From: Rhizobiaceae bacterium | GTDB taxonomy: Bacteria > Pseudomonadota > Alphaproteobacteria > Rhizobiales > Rhizobiaceae | NCBI GenBank assembly: GCA_017643025.1 | Contig: JAEPOG010000004.1 | Coordinates: 62,001-126,000 of the forward strand | Reading direction: 5' to 3' | DNA: 64,000 bases | In this document: positions 16,510 to 27,296 of the stretch, piece by piece | How positions within the stretch are numbered: position 1 is the stretch's first letter | Layout of the letters: every line of letters starts with the position of its first letter | Made by a program: the position numbers and the translations under genes | The notes under the pieces: model-generated | What the model saw: the letters and a program-made list of their open reading frames with translations, nothing else | Database searches by the model: none | What the model was told of the DNA's origin: nothing

Positions 16510-17544
16510 TCAGACGGCTAGCTGAAACACCAGCCCGGCCGCCACGGCGCCGGCGAAGCCGAGCCCGATATAGGCGGCGAAGACGTCGCGCTTCACCAGC
16601 GACCACACCGCCGCCATCGCGGGTACTGAACTCACCGCGCCCGCCACCATGAAGGCCATGGCCGCGCCCGCGCTCATGCCCTGTTCCATCAGCCCGGCCA
16701 GCATGGGCGGCGCGACATAGGAGTTGAGGTAGGCCGGCATGCCGACCGCTGCGGCAATCGCCACCGAACCGACACCTTCGCCGCCCACCAGCCCGGCGAT
16801 CAGTTCGGCCGGCACATAAGTGATCAACAGCGCCTCGAGCACATAGGCGAGCGCCAGCCATTTGACGAGGAACAGCGCGTTGTCGCGAAGCTCCTCACCG
16901 AAGGCGGTGCGCCTGTCGGCCTCCGTCCAGAAGCGCCAGACCGGCTTGCCTTCCAGCGGTGACGGCCCGCAGCCGCAGCGCTTGACCGGCTGGTTTCTCA
17001 ACGGGTTGGCGAAGAGCCCGCCCGCCATCAGCGCCTTCAGCATGAACCCGCCTGCGAGCCCGAGGCCGACGGCGGCCGCCGCCTTGCCGACCGCGAACGG
17101 CCAGCCGAGCGCCGCCGCCGTGATGAACAGCGTCGGCGGGTCGATCAGCGGCGACGACAGCCAGAACGCCATGATAGCCGACAGCGGCGCGCCGACGGCG
17201 AGCAGCCCGGCGATGAAGGGGATCACCTCACAGGAGCAGAACGGCGCCAGCCCGCCGAACAGGGCAGCGAGCACGATCATGCGGTTCTCGCGCCCCTTGA
17301 AGGCAGCGCCTATCGCGGCTTCGGCGCCCGCCGCCTTCAGCCAGGCGATCAGCAGTACGGCGAAGGCGATATAGGGCAGCGTGCCGATGAAGGCCCGGAC
17401 GGCGAAGGATACGACACCGGCGGCGTTGGCCTGGTCGAGAGCGAGCACCGCGAGCGGCACAAGCACGACAAGCGTCCACGGCGTCGCCAGAATGTCCTTC
17501 CAATGCCGGAATGTTGTGCCCCGGGGTTGTGCAATGTCGCTCAT
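16510..17544 (-). CDS. DUF318/ArsP-like permease
   Basis: A 344-aa inner-membrane protein with about eight hydrophobic segments. The family core PFCSCEVIPFIAGLLAVGAP carries C103 and C105, and a second half repeat MPAYLNSYVAPPML matches it. ArsP members export trivalent organoarsenicals; others of DUF318 have unknown cargo. The start ATG overlaps the stop of the ArsR gene by 4 bases (ATGA), so translation is coupled. A loop with RCGCGPS (about 200) may also bind a thiophilic metalloid. Function as a metalloid exporter is inference from ArsR and cysteines. Confidence 0.82.
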   Translation of the reverse strand: MSDIAQPRGTTFRHWKDILATPWTLVVLVPLAVLALDQANAAGVVSFAVRAFIGTLPYIAFAVLLIAWLKAAGAEAAIGAAFKGRENRMIVLAALFGGLAPFCSCEVIPFIAGLLAVGAPLSAIMAFWLSSPLIDPPTLFITAAALGWPFAVGKAAAAVGLGLAGGFMLKALMAGGLFANPLRNQPVKRCGCGPSPLEGKPVWRFWTEADRRTAFGEELRDNALFLVKWLALAYVLEALLITYVPAELIAGLVGGEGVGSVAIAAAVGMPAYLNSYVAPPMLAGLMEQGMSAGAAMAFMVAGAVSSVPAMAAVWSLVKRDVFAAYIGLGFAGAVAAGLVFQLAV

Positions 17545-17861
17545 GCCGCTGCCTCGCCTCTGGCTTCGTCGGCGCAGCACTCCTTCAGGATGTAGCCGGC
17601 CAGTGCCTCAAGATGCCTGTAGGCCGCCCGGTTGATCACCGTGCGGCCAGTCTTTTCCTGATCGATCAGTCCCGCCGACGCCAGAAACCGCAGATGATGT
17701 GCCAGCGTCGACGCCGGCATGTCCGTGCGCGTCTGTATGTCCCCGACCGAAAGGCCCGCGTCGCCGGCGCGCACGATCGCGCGCAGTACCTGCAGCCGCG
17801 CCTCCGAGCCTATGGCGGCGAAGCCCTGCGCTGCCTCTTCGATGTCGAGTTTTAAAACCAT
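17541..17861 (-). CDS. ArsR/SmtB-family metalloid-responsive repressor
   Basis: A 106-aa winged-helix regulator: FAAIGSEARLQVLRAI, LSVGDIQTRTDMPASTLAHHLRFL (recognition helix) and the wing DQEKTGRTVINRA. No CxC motif is in the recognition helix; instead a vicinal pair C95-C96 sits near the C-terminus, where the As(III)-binding cysteines of Acidithiobacillus ArsR lie as I recall (95, 96, 102). The third cysteine is absent here. It is transcribed from a near-perfect sigma70 promoter that starts 1 base before its ATG, and it is coupled to the permease. Confidence 0.88.
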   Translation of the reverse strand: MVLKLDIEEAAQGFAAIGSEARLQVLRAIVRAGDAGLSVGDIQTRTDMPASTLAHHLRFLASAGLIDQEKTGRTVINRAAYRHLEALAGYILKECCADEARGEAAA

Positions 17862-17897
17862 AAAACTAGTTATATCGTTTCTTTTGCGGCCGTCAAG
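17859..17897 (-). promoter_or_regulatory. Sigma70-type promoter and operator of the arsR-permease operon, leaderless
   Basis: On the minus strand TTGACG (17897-17892) and TATAAC (17874-17869) are 17 bp apart. The expected start of transcription is about 17862, one base before ATG 17861, so the mRNA would be leaderless. The palindrome AACTAGTT (17864-17871), extended imperfectly by ATA/TAT flanks, overlaps the -10 and the start site, a natural position for ArsR autorepression. Confidence 0.7.
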
Positions 17898-18045
17898 GCC
17901 TCAGTGCGTTGCGTGGACCAGCCGGGCAACATCGCTTCGTCAATGCGCGATTGAACCGCCGAACCGGCCTTATGGATTGACCGGCATCAATTTGCAGCCG
18001 ACCATGGTGCGCTATGCGCAACGGCGCAGAAAACGAGGATCAGAC

Positions 18046-18375
18046 ATGACTGACGTCAAGGCTCGCCGGAAACAGCTTCTGACCAGGCTCTCCGAACTCG
18101 ACGAGAGACTGAAGAACATCGGGGACCTGCTCGACGACGCTCCCAATCCCGATTGGGAGGAGAACGCCATCGAGCAGGAGGATGACGAGGTTCTGGAAAG
18201 TCTTGGCGCCAGCGGCCTTGCCGAATACCGCGCCATCCGCGCCGCGCTCGACCGCATCAAGGCCGGCACCTATGGCACTTGCGTCAAATGCGGCCAGCCC
18301 ATCGAGGAAGAACGGCTCGACCTGCTGCCACAAACGCCGCTGTGCAGCGAATGCGCTACGGCGGCCGCGGGGTAG
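18046..18375 (+). CDS. DksA/TraR-type C4 zinc-finger protein (first of two)
   Basis: A 109-aa protein. A coiled-coil N-terminus (RKQLLTRLSELDERL) is followed by acidic residues and the zinc finger CVKCGQPIEEERLDLLPQTPLCSEC, with all four Cys of the C4 type. DksA-type proteins enter the secondary channel of RNA polymerase; short homologues like this may have other roles. ATG 18046 has GAGGA upstream. Confidence 0.87.
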   Translation: MTDVKARRKQLLTRLSELDERLKNIGDLLDDAPNPDWEENAIEQEDDEVLESLGASGLAEYRAIRAALDRIKAGTYGTCVKCGQPIEEERLDLLPQTPLCSECATAAAG

Positions 18376-18421
18376 ACGGTCCGCGTTATTCGGTTCGGCC
18401 ATTGCGATTACTCGGCGGCCG

Positions 18422-19039
18422 CTACACTCGTCTCACGGGCTGCCGGAGCACGGTCTTCAGCTTCTCCGGCGCGGTGCGCCGCGGATCGCCGATGTAGATT
18501 TCGTGATGGTGGCCATTTTCGGTCAGCCCGTTCGCCGGCAGGTACTCGCCATGCAGTCGCGCGATCGTCGGCCCCTCTTCGTCGTAGGAGCCGATATGCA
18601 TGATCTGCACCGATAGCCCCTCGTCGAACGTCTCGAAGCGGAAGCTCGCCGGCGGCTTCGCGCCCAGTTTGGCGCTCGCCTTCTCGACCGCCGCATCGAA
18701 CATCGCCCGGTCGATCCAGTCCGGCGCCATGATCATCATGGTCCACGACCATTTGTTCTTCTCGCGGGTCAGGAACGTGTCCATGTCCTCGGCCCACCAC
18801 AGCCCTTCCAGCGGCGGCACGGCGTAGTCGCGCTTGAGCGTCAGCTTTGAAGCGAATTTGAGCCCGTAGCTCACCGAATAGAGCCATTCGAGAGCCTGTC
18901 GGTAGGCCGGTGCGGTGTTCGGATCGCCCGCCCCGTCGACCTTGACGAACTGCATCGCAGGCACCTCGACCTCGACGAAATCCTTCGCCGGCGGCGCGTA
19001 GAGATGCTTCAGCGACTTCCTGAAATCGACCTTTTCCAC
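18422..19039 (-). CDS. GyrI-like small-molecule-binding domain protein
   Basis: A 205-aa protein of the GyrI-like (SRPBCC-unrelated, BmrR ligand-domain-like) family: [34 protein letters not shown] at the N-terminus, [10 protein letters not shown] and [17 protein letters not shown] near the C-terminus. Such stand-alone domains are thought to bind or hydrolyse small hydrophobic compounds. I prefer the GTG start at 19039 because GGGAGAGGGG lies upstream and family members begin MEKVD-like; a GTG at 19081 is the longer alternative. Confidence 0.8.
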   Translation of the reverse strand: MEKVDFRKSLKHLYAPPAKDFVEVEVPAMQFVKVDGAGDPNTAPAYRQALEWLYSVSYGLKFASKLTLKRDYAVPPLEGLWWAEDMDTFLTREKNKWSWTMMIMAPDWIDRAMFDAAVEKASAKLGAKPPASFRFETFDEGLSVQIMHIGSYDEEGPTIARLHGEYLPANGLTENGHHHEIYIGDPRRTAPEKLKTVLRQPVRRV

Positions 19040-19135
19040 CGGCCCCTCTCCCCCATATCCGGAATGGAAGGGTTCTGGCACCGGCGGTAACGCTCTTCAA
19101 CGAAACGGCCGGTCACTCCCGACAAGGCATGTCCA

Positions 19136-19165
19136 ACGAAAAAGGCCGGGCAATGCCCGGCCTTC
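19136..19165 (-). terminator. Rho-independent terminator of rpoD
   Basis: AAGGCCGGGC-AT-TGCCCGGCCTT forms a strong hairpin, followed on the minus strand by TTTTTCG, 22 bases after the rpoD stop. Confidence 0.85.
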
Positions 19166-19186
19166 CAGATTGGTGTCTGTATTCGA

Positions 19187-21211
<2,025 letters not shown>

Positions 21212-21529
21212 GCTTTTGCTGTCTCCAGGCGGCAGCCGCCTTGCTGCCGGTTGCGCGATCCGAATCAGGGGCCGCGGCCGCGATGCTGCGCGCAGTAGCC
21301 GATACCCCGTTAAGTGGCGATTAACCCTGCCATATAGGCGTAGGGCGGCGTCGGTCCACAACGCCGCCATCGCACTGCGAATTCAGGGAACGGGCCCACC
21401 CGCACATGATTTAGGATCGTCTGATTCCGTCATTCCTTCGCAAGGTCAAGCGCCAGTGGCACGATTCGACGCAAAAAAGCGAATCACTTGCCGGCTAAAA
21501 CCGCGATCCGGCGCCTGAAACCGGCCGCC
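21212..21529. other. Intergenic region between dnaG and rpoD
   Basis: 318 bases without a gene. On the minus strand there is a TTGACC (from the sequence GCGCTTGACCTTGCG) and further on a TATATG, but no pair with ideal spacing, so I do not assign a promoter. There is no clear terminator after dnaG; some rpoD transcription may come from the dnaG promoter. Confidence 0.5.
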
Positions 21530-23443
21530 CTATCCGCGGGCCGCTCTCCCCGATGTCACCCCGAAACCTTCGATCAGCGCTTCGGTCGATTGTGCGTCGC
21601 GGATGTGCGCCTGTATCTCCACGAGGCGCCGGTAATTCTCTTCGGTCGGATCGGTTGCAAGCGCCTGTTCGGCCGCTTTGAGCTCCTTATGTAGAAACCC
21701 GGCGCTGCGCTGCAAGTGCAGCACCTGAATGAATGCCTCGCGCGCATCCTCGGGCGCTGCCTCCGGCAATGCCGGCCACTGATGCGCCCCGCGCACTAGG
21801 GTCAGCGCCTTTTCCCAAACCTCGGCCAGCCCGCGCGCCTCGAAACCTGCCTTCACCTCCGCCGGTCCGTGCGGCTCCCCATGGGCCGCAATATCGAGAA
21901 GCGCAGCCAGAAGCTGCCTGAGATCGGGATGTTCGATGTCGAGCGCCGCCGCCTGGTCGAAATAGGCGTCGAGCAGCGCGGCGTGATTGGCGAGCGTCAC
22001 CACGATCGTTGCTTCGCGCAGCGGCATTACGGGCCCTGCGGAACGCACCAGCGCGGAATGTGCCAGACGATCGGAGATCGCCAGCCGGCCGGCGCCCTGC
22101 TGTCCCTTGCCGCCATAGCCGCGATTGTCGTTTGCCCTGCCCTGCCCTCTGGTGTCGCGCCGTGCGCCGAAGAAAGCCTGCGCCCGCTCGCGCATCTCCT
22201 GGCTGTAGTGGAAGCGCACACTCTCGTCGCGAATGGTCGACGTCAGCTTCCGCAGCCGCTGTTCGAGATCGGCCCGCCGTTCCGGCGTATCGAACACACC
22301 GCCCGAGGTCTCGCGCAGCCACAGCATGTCGGCCAGCGACCGCGCCTCCTTGATCAGTGCCTGGAATGCCTCGGGGCCGCCGTCGCGCACCACATCGTCG
22401 GGGTCCTTGCCCTCCGGCATGATGACGAAGCGCAGCGTGCGGCCCGGCGCGATCATCGGCAGCGCCAGTTCGGCGGCGCGGAACGCGGCGCGCATGCCGG
22501 CCTGGTCGCCGTCGAAACACAGCATCGGCTCCTTCGTCATGCGCCACAGCAGTTCGAGCTGGTTTTCCGTCAACGCCGTGCCAAGCGGCGCGACGGCGTG
22601 CTCGAAACCCGCCTGCGCGATGCCGATCACGTCCATATAGCCTTCGACGGCGATCACCGTCTCGTCGCGGCCAAGCGTCTTTCGCGCGCGGGCGAAATTG
22701 TAGAGCACGTTGCTCTTGTGGAAGAGCTCGGTCTCCGGCGAGTTCATGTATTTCGCCGGAATGTCGGCCGACATCGCCCGCCCGCCGAAAGCGATCACTC
22801 GCCCGCGCGAATCCTCGATCGGAAACATGATGCGGTCGCGGAACCGGTCGTAGGATACCGGCAAGTTCTCAAACACGGTGAGCCCGCAGGCTTCCATCTG
22901 GTCCTTGCCGATCCCCTTGGACGCAAGATGCTCCTTCAGCGCGTTGCGGCTGTCCGGCGCATAACCGAGCCGGAAGGTCTGCTGTGTCACCGAAGTGATG
23001 CCGCGGTCGCGCAGATAGGCGCGGGCCTTGGCGCCGTCGGCCGCTTGTAGCTTCTCCTGGAAGAAGCGCGTTGCGATTTCCATCACCTCGGTCAGCGAGG
23101 CGCGTTCCTTTTCGCGTTGCTCCGCCTGCGGATCGCGCGCCGGCATCGGCACGCCCGCCATGTCGGCGACACGCTCCACCGCTTCCGGAAAGCTCATCCC
23201 GTCGAGTTCAGTCAGGAAGCGGAAATGGTCGCCCGAAACGCCGCAGCCGAAACAGTGATAGCGGCCCTTGCGGTCGTCTGCGTGGAAGGACGGCGTCTTC
23301 TCGCCGTGGAACGGGCAGCAGGCCCAGTAGTCGCCCCGCGAGGTGTTGGTCTTCTTCTTGTCCCATGTGACGCGCGTGCCCACGACGGCCGATACCGGCA
23401 GCCGGGCGCGTATCTCGTCGAGAAAGGAATCGGAAAACCGCAT
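21530..23443 (-). CDS. dnaG: DNA primase
   Basis: A 637-aa replication primase. The CHC2 zinc-binding domain is at the N-terminus (CCPFHGEKTPSF...YHCFGCG), the RNA-polymerase core includes DRFRDRIMFPIEDSRGRV, and the TOPRIM metal site is seen as VIAVEGYMDVIG and LCFDGDQAGMRA. The C-terminal third is the DnaB-interacting domain and is more divergent. Length is normal. ATG 23443 has GAGG upstream. Makes RNA primers at the replication fork together with DnaB helicase. Confidence 0.97.
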   Translation of the reverse strand: MRFSDSFLDEIRARLPVSAVVGTRVTWDKKKTNTSRGDYWACCPFHGEKTPSFHADDRKGRYHCFGCGVSGDHFRFLTELDGMSFPEAVERVADMAGVPMPARDPQAEQREKERASLTEVMEIATRFFQEKLQAADGAKARAYLRDRGITSVTQQTFRLGYAPDSRNALKEHLASKGIGKDQMEACGLTVFENLPVSYDRFRDRIMFPIEDSRGRVIAFGGRAMSADIPAKYMNSPETELFHKSNVLYNFARARKTLGRDETVIAVEGYMDVIGIAQAGFEHAVAPLGTALTENQLELLWRMTKEPMLCFDGDQAGMRAAFRAAELALPMIAPGRTLRFVIMPEGKDPDDVVRDGGPEAFQALIKEARSLADMLWLRETSGGVFDTPERRADLEQRLRKLTSTIRDESVRFHYSQEMRERAQAFFGARRDTRGQGRANDNRGYGGKGQQGAGRLAISDRLAHSALVRSAGPVMPLREATIVVTLANHAALLDAYFDQAAALDIEHPDLRQLLAALLDIAAHGEPHGPAEVKAGFEARGLAEVWEKALTLVRGAHQWPALPEAAPEDAREAFIQVLHLQRSAGFLHKELKAAEQALATDPTEENYRRLVEIQAHIRDAQSTEALIEGFGVTSGRAARG

Positions 23444-23636
23444 CGGGACCTCGTTCGGATATTCCTATAAGCGGGCAGCGGCGAAAGCGCGACAGCGACA
23501 AAGGGAAGTGCCCGATTTACACAGGCTGCAAAGCTGGAGAGTCGAGTAACTCTAAACCCGGGCCCACAATTTCTCGATTGCCGACGGCGGTGTCGCGTGC
23601 TTTGACGCCGGCCTTCCCCAAGGCTACCGACTGTCC

Positions 23637-24821
23637 ATGCCTCTCCCGCTGATCGCCCTTTTCATCGCCGCCTTCGCTTTCGGCACCACCGAGTTCGTCA
23701 TCGCCGGCGTCCTGCCGAACGTCGCGGACGGTCTCGGCGTCTCGATTCCCACCGCCGGTTACCTGGTCTCCGGTTATGCGTTGGGCATCGCGATCGGCGG
23801 GCCGCTGCTAACGATCATGACGTCACGCGTACCGCGCAAGACATTGCTGATCGCCCTCGCCATCGCCTTCACCGCCGGCCAGGCGGCCTGCGCACTGGTG
23901 CCGGATTTCGCCTCGATGCTCTTCCTGCGCGTTGCGGTTGCGGTCGCGCATGGCGTCTATTTCGGCGTCGCGATGGTCGTCGCGGTCAGCCTCGTCCGCG
24001 AGGAGCGGCGCGGCATGGCCGTTGCCGTGGTGCTTGCCGGCCTCACCGTCTCCAATATACTCGGCGTGCCCGCCGGCACTGCGATCGGAAACCTGTTCGG
24101 CTGGCGCGCCACCTTCTGGGCGATGTTCGGCCTCGGCATAGCGGCCACGCTGGCCATGCTCGCCCTTTTGCCCCGGACCGCGGGCCCCTCCGGCCCGCCC
24201 GCCGGCATCGGCCGCGAGGTGCGCGTGCTCGGCCGCCAGCAGGTGTGGACAACGCTCATCGTCATGCTGATGCTGATGATCGGCCAGTTCGTGCCCTACA
24301 CCTACATCGTGCCCTACCTGCAGGAGATCACCGGACTGGAGCCGGGCATCATCCCCTGGGTGCTGCTTCTCAACGGCGTCGGCGCGACCCTGGGCGTCTT
24401 CGTCGGCGGTCGGCTCGCAGGCTGGAAGCTGATGCCGTCGATGATAACCCTGCTGGTCGTGCAGGGTTTCGTTATGGCCGCGATGTACGCCGCCAGTCCC
24501 TACCCGCTGCCGATGATCGCCATCGTCACCCTTTGGGGCGGCATTAACTTCGCCATCGGCACGCCGATCCAGACCCGGATCCTCGGCTGGACTGCCGACG
24601 CGCCCAACCTCGCCTCCTCGCTCATCCCATCCGGCTTCAACTTCGGCATAGCCATGGCGGCCGGCATCGGCTCCCTGCTGCGCAATGCCGGGTTCGGCTA
24701 CCGCAGCCTGCCGGTGCTGGGCATCTTTGCGATGGTAGTGGCGACGGCAGTGGCCTTGGGGTCATACATTTGGGAGCGCCGCAGCGGCGTCCGCCCGCCG
24801 GTGCCGGCTGCGGCAATCTGA
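23637..24821 (+). CDS. MFS transporter, DHA1 family (AraJ/SotB-like)
   Basis: A 394-aa inner-membrane protein with 12 predicted hydrophobic segments. The N-terminal FAFGTTEFVIAGVLPNVADGLGVS and the loop between helices 2 and 3 with TSRVPRKTLL are typical of the AraJ/YdhP/SotB group of sugar- or drug-efflux transporters. Substrate unknown. ATG 23637 has only a weak AAGG site. No neighbour suggests the cargo. Confidence 0.87.
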   Translation: MPLPLIALFIAAFAFGTTEFVIAGVLPNVADGLGVSIPTAGYLVSGYALGIAIGGPLLTIMTSRVPRKTLLIALAIAFTAGQAACALVPDFASMLFLRVAVAVAHGVYFGVAMVVAVSLVREERRGMAVAVVLAGLTVSNILGVPAGTAIGNLFGWRATFWAMFGLGIAATLAMLALLPRTAGPSGPPAGIGREVRVLGRQQVWTTLIVMLMLMIGQFVPYTYIVPYLQEITGLEPGIIPWVLLLNGVGATLGVFVGGRLAGWKLMPSMITLLVVQGFVMAAMYAASPYPLPMIAIVTLWGGINFAIGTPIQTRILGWTADAPNLASSLIPSGFNFGIAMAAGIGSLLRNAGFGYRSLPVLGIFAMVVATAVALGSYIWERRSGVRPPVPAAAI

Positions 24822-25030
24822 ACGCCCACGCCCTGCAGCAGGGCCTTGAATACGCCGCAATCGGCCTCCACCTATTGTTGCGACAGTGATCGCGGGGAGT
24901 AGGATTGGCGGTCGTCGCCAATGCCGAAACAGAATTGCCGCCCGGGTTGCTATCCTCCCAGCAATACCGACGGCTAGGCATTGGCAAGGACGATTATCCC
25001 ATGTCCTGCTAATACTTCGATCTACTGGTC

Positions 25031-25050
25031 CATTGGTCGAATGACCGATG
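25031..25050. promoter_or_regulatory. Imperfect dyad upstream of the PRC-barrel gene
   Basis: CATTGGTC-gaat-GACCGATG is a 7-of-8 inverted repeat about 70 bp before the start of the PRC-barrel gene. The surrounding 300 bases (24822-25119) hold no gene. A regulator site is possible; nothing else supports it. Confidence 0.3.
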
Positions 25051-25119
25051 TTCTGTATTGGGATGCGTGCTTATCCCATTTTCAAGACGGGGGGTGTTGA
25101 GCGTCAAAGGAGAGATCCA

Positions 25120-25971
25120 ATGAACAGGAACACCTATCTGGCATTGCTTGCGGCGGTTGCGATTCCCTTCGCGGCGGTCGCGCAGGAAACGACGACGGAG
25201 CAACCCGAGGCCCCGGCCGAGGAACTCCTGATCGAAGAAGGTGCGGCAGAAGAGCAGGCCGCCGACGAAGCGGCGCCTGCCGAGGAAACCGAGCAGACGG
25301 CTGAAGAAGAGACGCTGCCGGCAGACGAGACCGAGCAGGCTGCGGAATCGGACGAGATGATGTCCGAGGACGATGACCAGCAGACCGCCATGGAAGGCGC
25401 TGATGCCGTCGACGGTCCGTTCGTCACCGTACCGCAGACTGGCGCCTGGCGCGTCACCGACCTCGAAGGCAAGACCGTCGAGGATGCCAATGGCGAAAAC
25501 ATCGGCGACATCAACGACGTGCTCGTCAACGAGCGCGGCGAAGTGATCGCCGTACTCGTCGGCGTTGGCGGCTTCCTCGGCATCGGCGAAAAGGACGTCG
25601 CCGTGTCGATGAGCGCGCTTCAGTTCGGCCCCGGCAAGACCGAAGGCCTGAAGACCGAGGCCGAACGGCAGCAGGAGCTTGAAGCCGAGGTCGACGCCGC
25701 GGCGCAGCTGCCGGCGGAGGCACCGGCCGGCGGAACCGGCGGCACCGGAACGATGGGCGGCACGGACAACACCGCGTCGATCCAGCCCATCGAAGAGGAC
25801 GAACCCGTTGTAGGACAGGACAACCTGCCTGACCGCATCGTGCTCAATGTGACGCGCGCCGAGCTCGAGGCCGCACCGGCTTATGCCGATGTCGAGTCCG
25901 GTCTCGATATCACCGAGACCAGCGAGGTGCCGGCGGCCGATGAACCGCTCGAAGAGCCTGTCGAAGAATAG
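25120..25971 (+). CDS. Exported PRC-barrel domain protein with acidic spacer
   Basis: A 283-aa secreted protein. Residues 1-21 form a signal peptide (LLAAVAIPFAAVAQ), then about 75 residues very rich in Glu/Ala (EEPAEE-like, similar in style to the OmpA-family protein at 6472). A PRC-barrel follows: VTDLEGKTVEDANGENIGDI and NDVLVNERGEVIAVLVGVGG, with FLGIGEKDVAVSM. The C-terminus is again acidic. Secreted PRC-barrel proteins are common in rhizobia, with unknown role at the envelope. ATG 25120 has AGGAG upstream. Confidence 0.86.
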   Translation: MNRNTYLALLAAVAIPFAAVAQETTTEQPEAPAEELLIEEGAAEEQAADEAAPAEETEQTAEEETLPADETEQAAESDEMMSEDDDQQTAMEGADAVDGPFVTVPQTGAWRVTDLEGKTVEDANGENIGDINDVLVNERGEVIAVLVGVGGFLGIGEKDVAVSMSALQFGPGKTEGLKTEAERQQELEAEVDAAAQLPAEAPAGGTGGTGTMGGTDNTASIQPIEEDEPVVGQDNLPDRIVLNVTRAELEAAPAYADVESGLDITETSEVPAADEPLEEPVEE

Positions 25972-25998
25972 GTTCGGGTAGCACGACGCCCGAAGAGC

Positions 25999-26033
25999 AA
26001 GCGGGGCCGGTCACACCGGCCCCGCTTCGTTTT
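25999..26033 (+). terminator. Terminator after the PRC-barrel gene
   Basis: AAGCGGGGCCGG-tcaca-CCGGCCCCGCTT forms a 12-bp stem, followed by CGTTTT. It separates the PRC-barrel gene from the convergent DksA-like gene. Confidence 0.8.
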
Positions 26034-26040
26034 GGACGGC

Positions 26041-26385
26041 TTAGCCCCTTTTCCCCGCGCAACGCACGCAATGGGTGAAGGTCGGGTCGGCATCGAGCCG
26101 CCCGGCGGCGATCTCCTCGCCGCATTCGAGGCAATAGCCGTATTCGCCGTCCTCGATGCGCGCCAGCGCCGCGCGCAATCTGCCCTGGCGCGCCTCGCGG
26201 CGCTGTTCCACCGCCCGCGCCATCTCCTGCATCTGGATCGCGTCGATGCGCGAGACGCGCCCGACGCTCTGCTGGTCGAGCTCGACCGGCGCGCTGTTGC
26301 CGGCATGGTCGGCGATGAGCCGGCCGATCTCGGCCAGTTCCGCCTCCATGCGCTTCTTGAGTGCAGCTCTGCTATCGCCGTTCAT
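26041..26385 (-). CDS. DksA/TraR-type C4 zinc-finger protein (second of two)
   Basis: A 114-aa protein: N-terminal helical coil (ALKKRMEAELAEIGRLI), a middle helix RIDAIQMQEMARAVEQRREAR, and the zinc finger CLECGEEIAAGRLDADPTFTHCVRC. Its order and length resemble the TraR/YbiI-like short DksA homologues. It differs clearly from the paralogue at 18046, so it is not a recent duplicate. Ribosome site weak. Confidence 0.86.
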   Translation of the reverse strand: MNGDSRAALKKRMEAELAEIGRLIADHAGNSAPVELDQQSVGRVSRIDAIQMQEMARAVEQRREARQGRLRAALARIEDGEYGYCLECGEEIAAGRLDADPTFTHCVRCAGKRG

Positions 26386-26558
26386 CGGTTCAGGCTCGCT
26401 TTTGATTGAGGACCGCCGGGCTTGTCGAGATTCAGGTCAGGGCGCGGCGAAAATAGCGGGGTTCGAGAACCGGAGCGGAGTGTACGTTCAGGTACATGAG
26501 CACCGGAAGCTCAGAAAACCGCTGTTTGCAGCCCGATCTTGCCTGAATATCGGCGAGC

Positions 26559-27008
26559 CTACCGCAGCAGGTCTTTTACGATGCCGCTGGCCTTGGAGAA
26601 ATCCATCTGGCCCGGATATTTGGTCTTCAGCGCGTTCATGCAACGGCCCATGTCGCGCAGGCCACCCGCCCCCACTTCATTCACCACCTGTGCGCAGAGG
26701 CGCTCCGTGTCGGCATCCGAAAGCTGCTTGGGCAGGAAACTGCGGATGATCTCCATCTCGTCGCGTTCCTGCTGGGCGAGTTCGAGCTGGCTGCTCTCCT
26801 CGTAGTGCAGGACCGATTCCTTGCGCTGCTTGAGCATGGTCACAAGCACGGCTGCGATCTCGCCCTCGCTGATCGGGTCCTTGCCCGCCGAGCGGTTGGC
26901 TACATCGCGGTCCTGGATTGCCGTCTGGATGAGACGCAATGTCGAGACCCGGTGCTTGTCCTGCTGATTGATGGCGTCTTTCAGTGCCGTGGCGATCTTC
27001 TCGCGCAT
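26559..27008 (-). CDS. yqeY: GatB/YqeY-domain protein
   Basis: A 149-aa cytoplasmic protein matching the YqeY family: REKIATALKDAINQQDKHRVSTLRLI at the N-terminus, IIRSFLPKQLSDADTERL in the middle, and GLRDMGRCMNALKTKYPGQMDFSKAS near the end, which corresponds to the tail domain of GatB. It may bind tRNA and influence amidotransferase or editing; function is not settled. It is divergent from carA; in many alphaproteobacteria yqeY sits beside carA. Confidence 0.92.
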   Translation of the reverse strand: MREKIATALKDAINQQDKHRVSTLRLIQTAIQDRDVANRSAGKDPISEGEIAAVLVTMLKQRKESVLHYEESSQLELAQQERDEMEIIRSFLPKQLSDADTERLCAQVVNEVGAGGLRDMGRCMNALKTKYPGQMDFSKASGIVKDLLR

Positions 27009-27099
27009 GGCGTGTTACTCCCTGCCTCGCGCGCAAGATAGCGCCCGACCGCGCGGGGCGCAAACCGATTCCTCGGCGCTAAGCTGCTGAATTTGCATA

Positions 27100-27121
27100 T
27101 GTTCGTAAAATCGTGCGAACA
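27100..27121. promoter_or_regulatory. Inverted repeat in the yqeY-carA divergent region
   Basis: TGTTCG-10 bases-CGAACA forms a dyad about 13 bp upstream of the carA -35. It does not fit the alphaproteobacterial LexA direct repeat (GTTC-N7-GTTC). It could be an operator for either gene. Confidence 0.35.
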
Positions 27122-27133
27122 CTTCTGTTCACA

Positions 27134-27162
27134 TTGACCGGCCATGTGCCATCGCCTATTGT
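27134..27162 (+). promoter_or_regulatory. Likely sigma70 promoter of carA
   Basis: TTGACC (27134-27139), a 17-bp spacer and TATTGT (27157-27162) point to a transcription start near 27169, leaving a 5' leader of about 128 nt before ATG 27297. Confidence 0.6.
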
Positions 27163-27296
27163 CCGCGCCTTTGAAAACTCTTAGATCAGGGCGCGCTCGG
27201 CTTGGCCTGCCGGCTGGCGCGTGTTGTCGCCGCGAAATATGGCCCCACGCGGGCCGGATTCAAGGGGTATGGCGGCCCCGTTGCCGGAGATGTGAT

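Noticed and set aside
27095..27135. SOS (LexA) box near carA
   Set aside because: GTTC and GAAC elements are present, but none form the direct repeat GTTC-N7-GTTC of alphaproteobacterial LexA sites.
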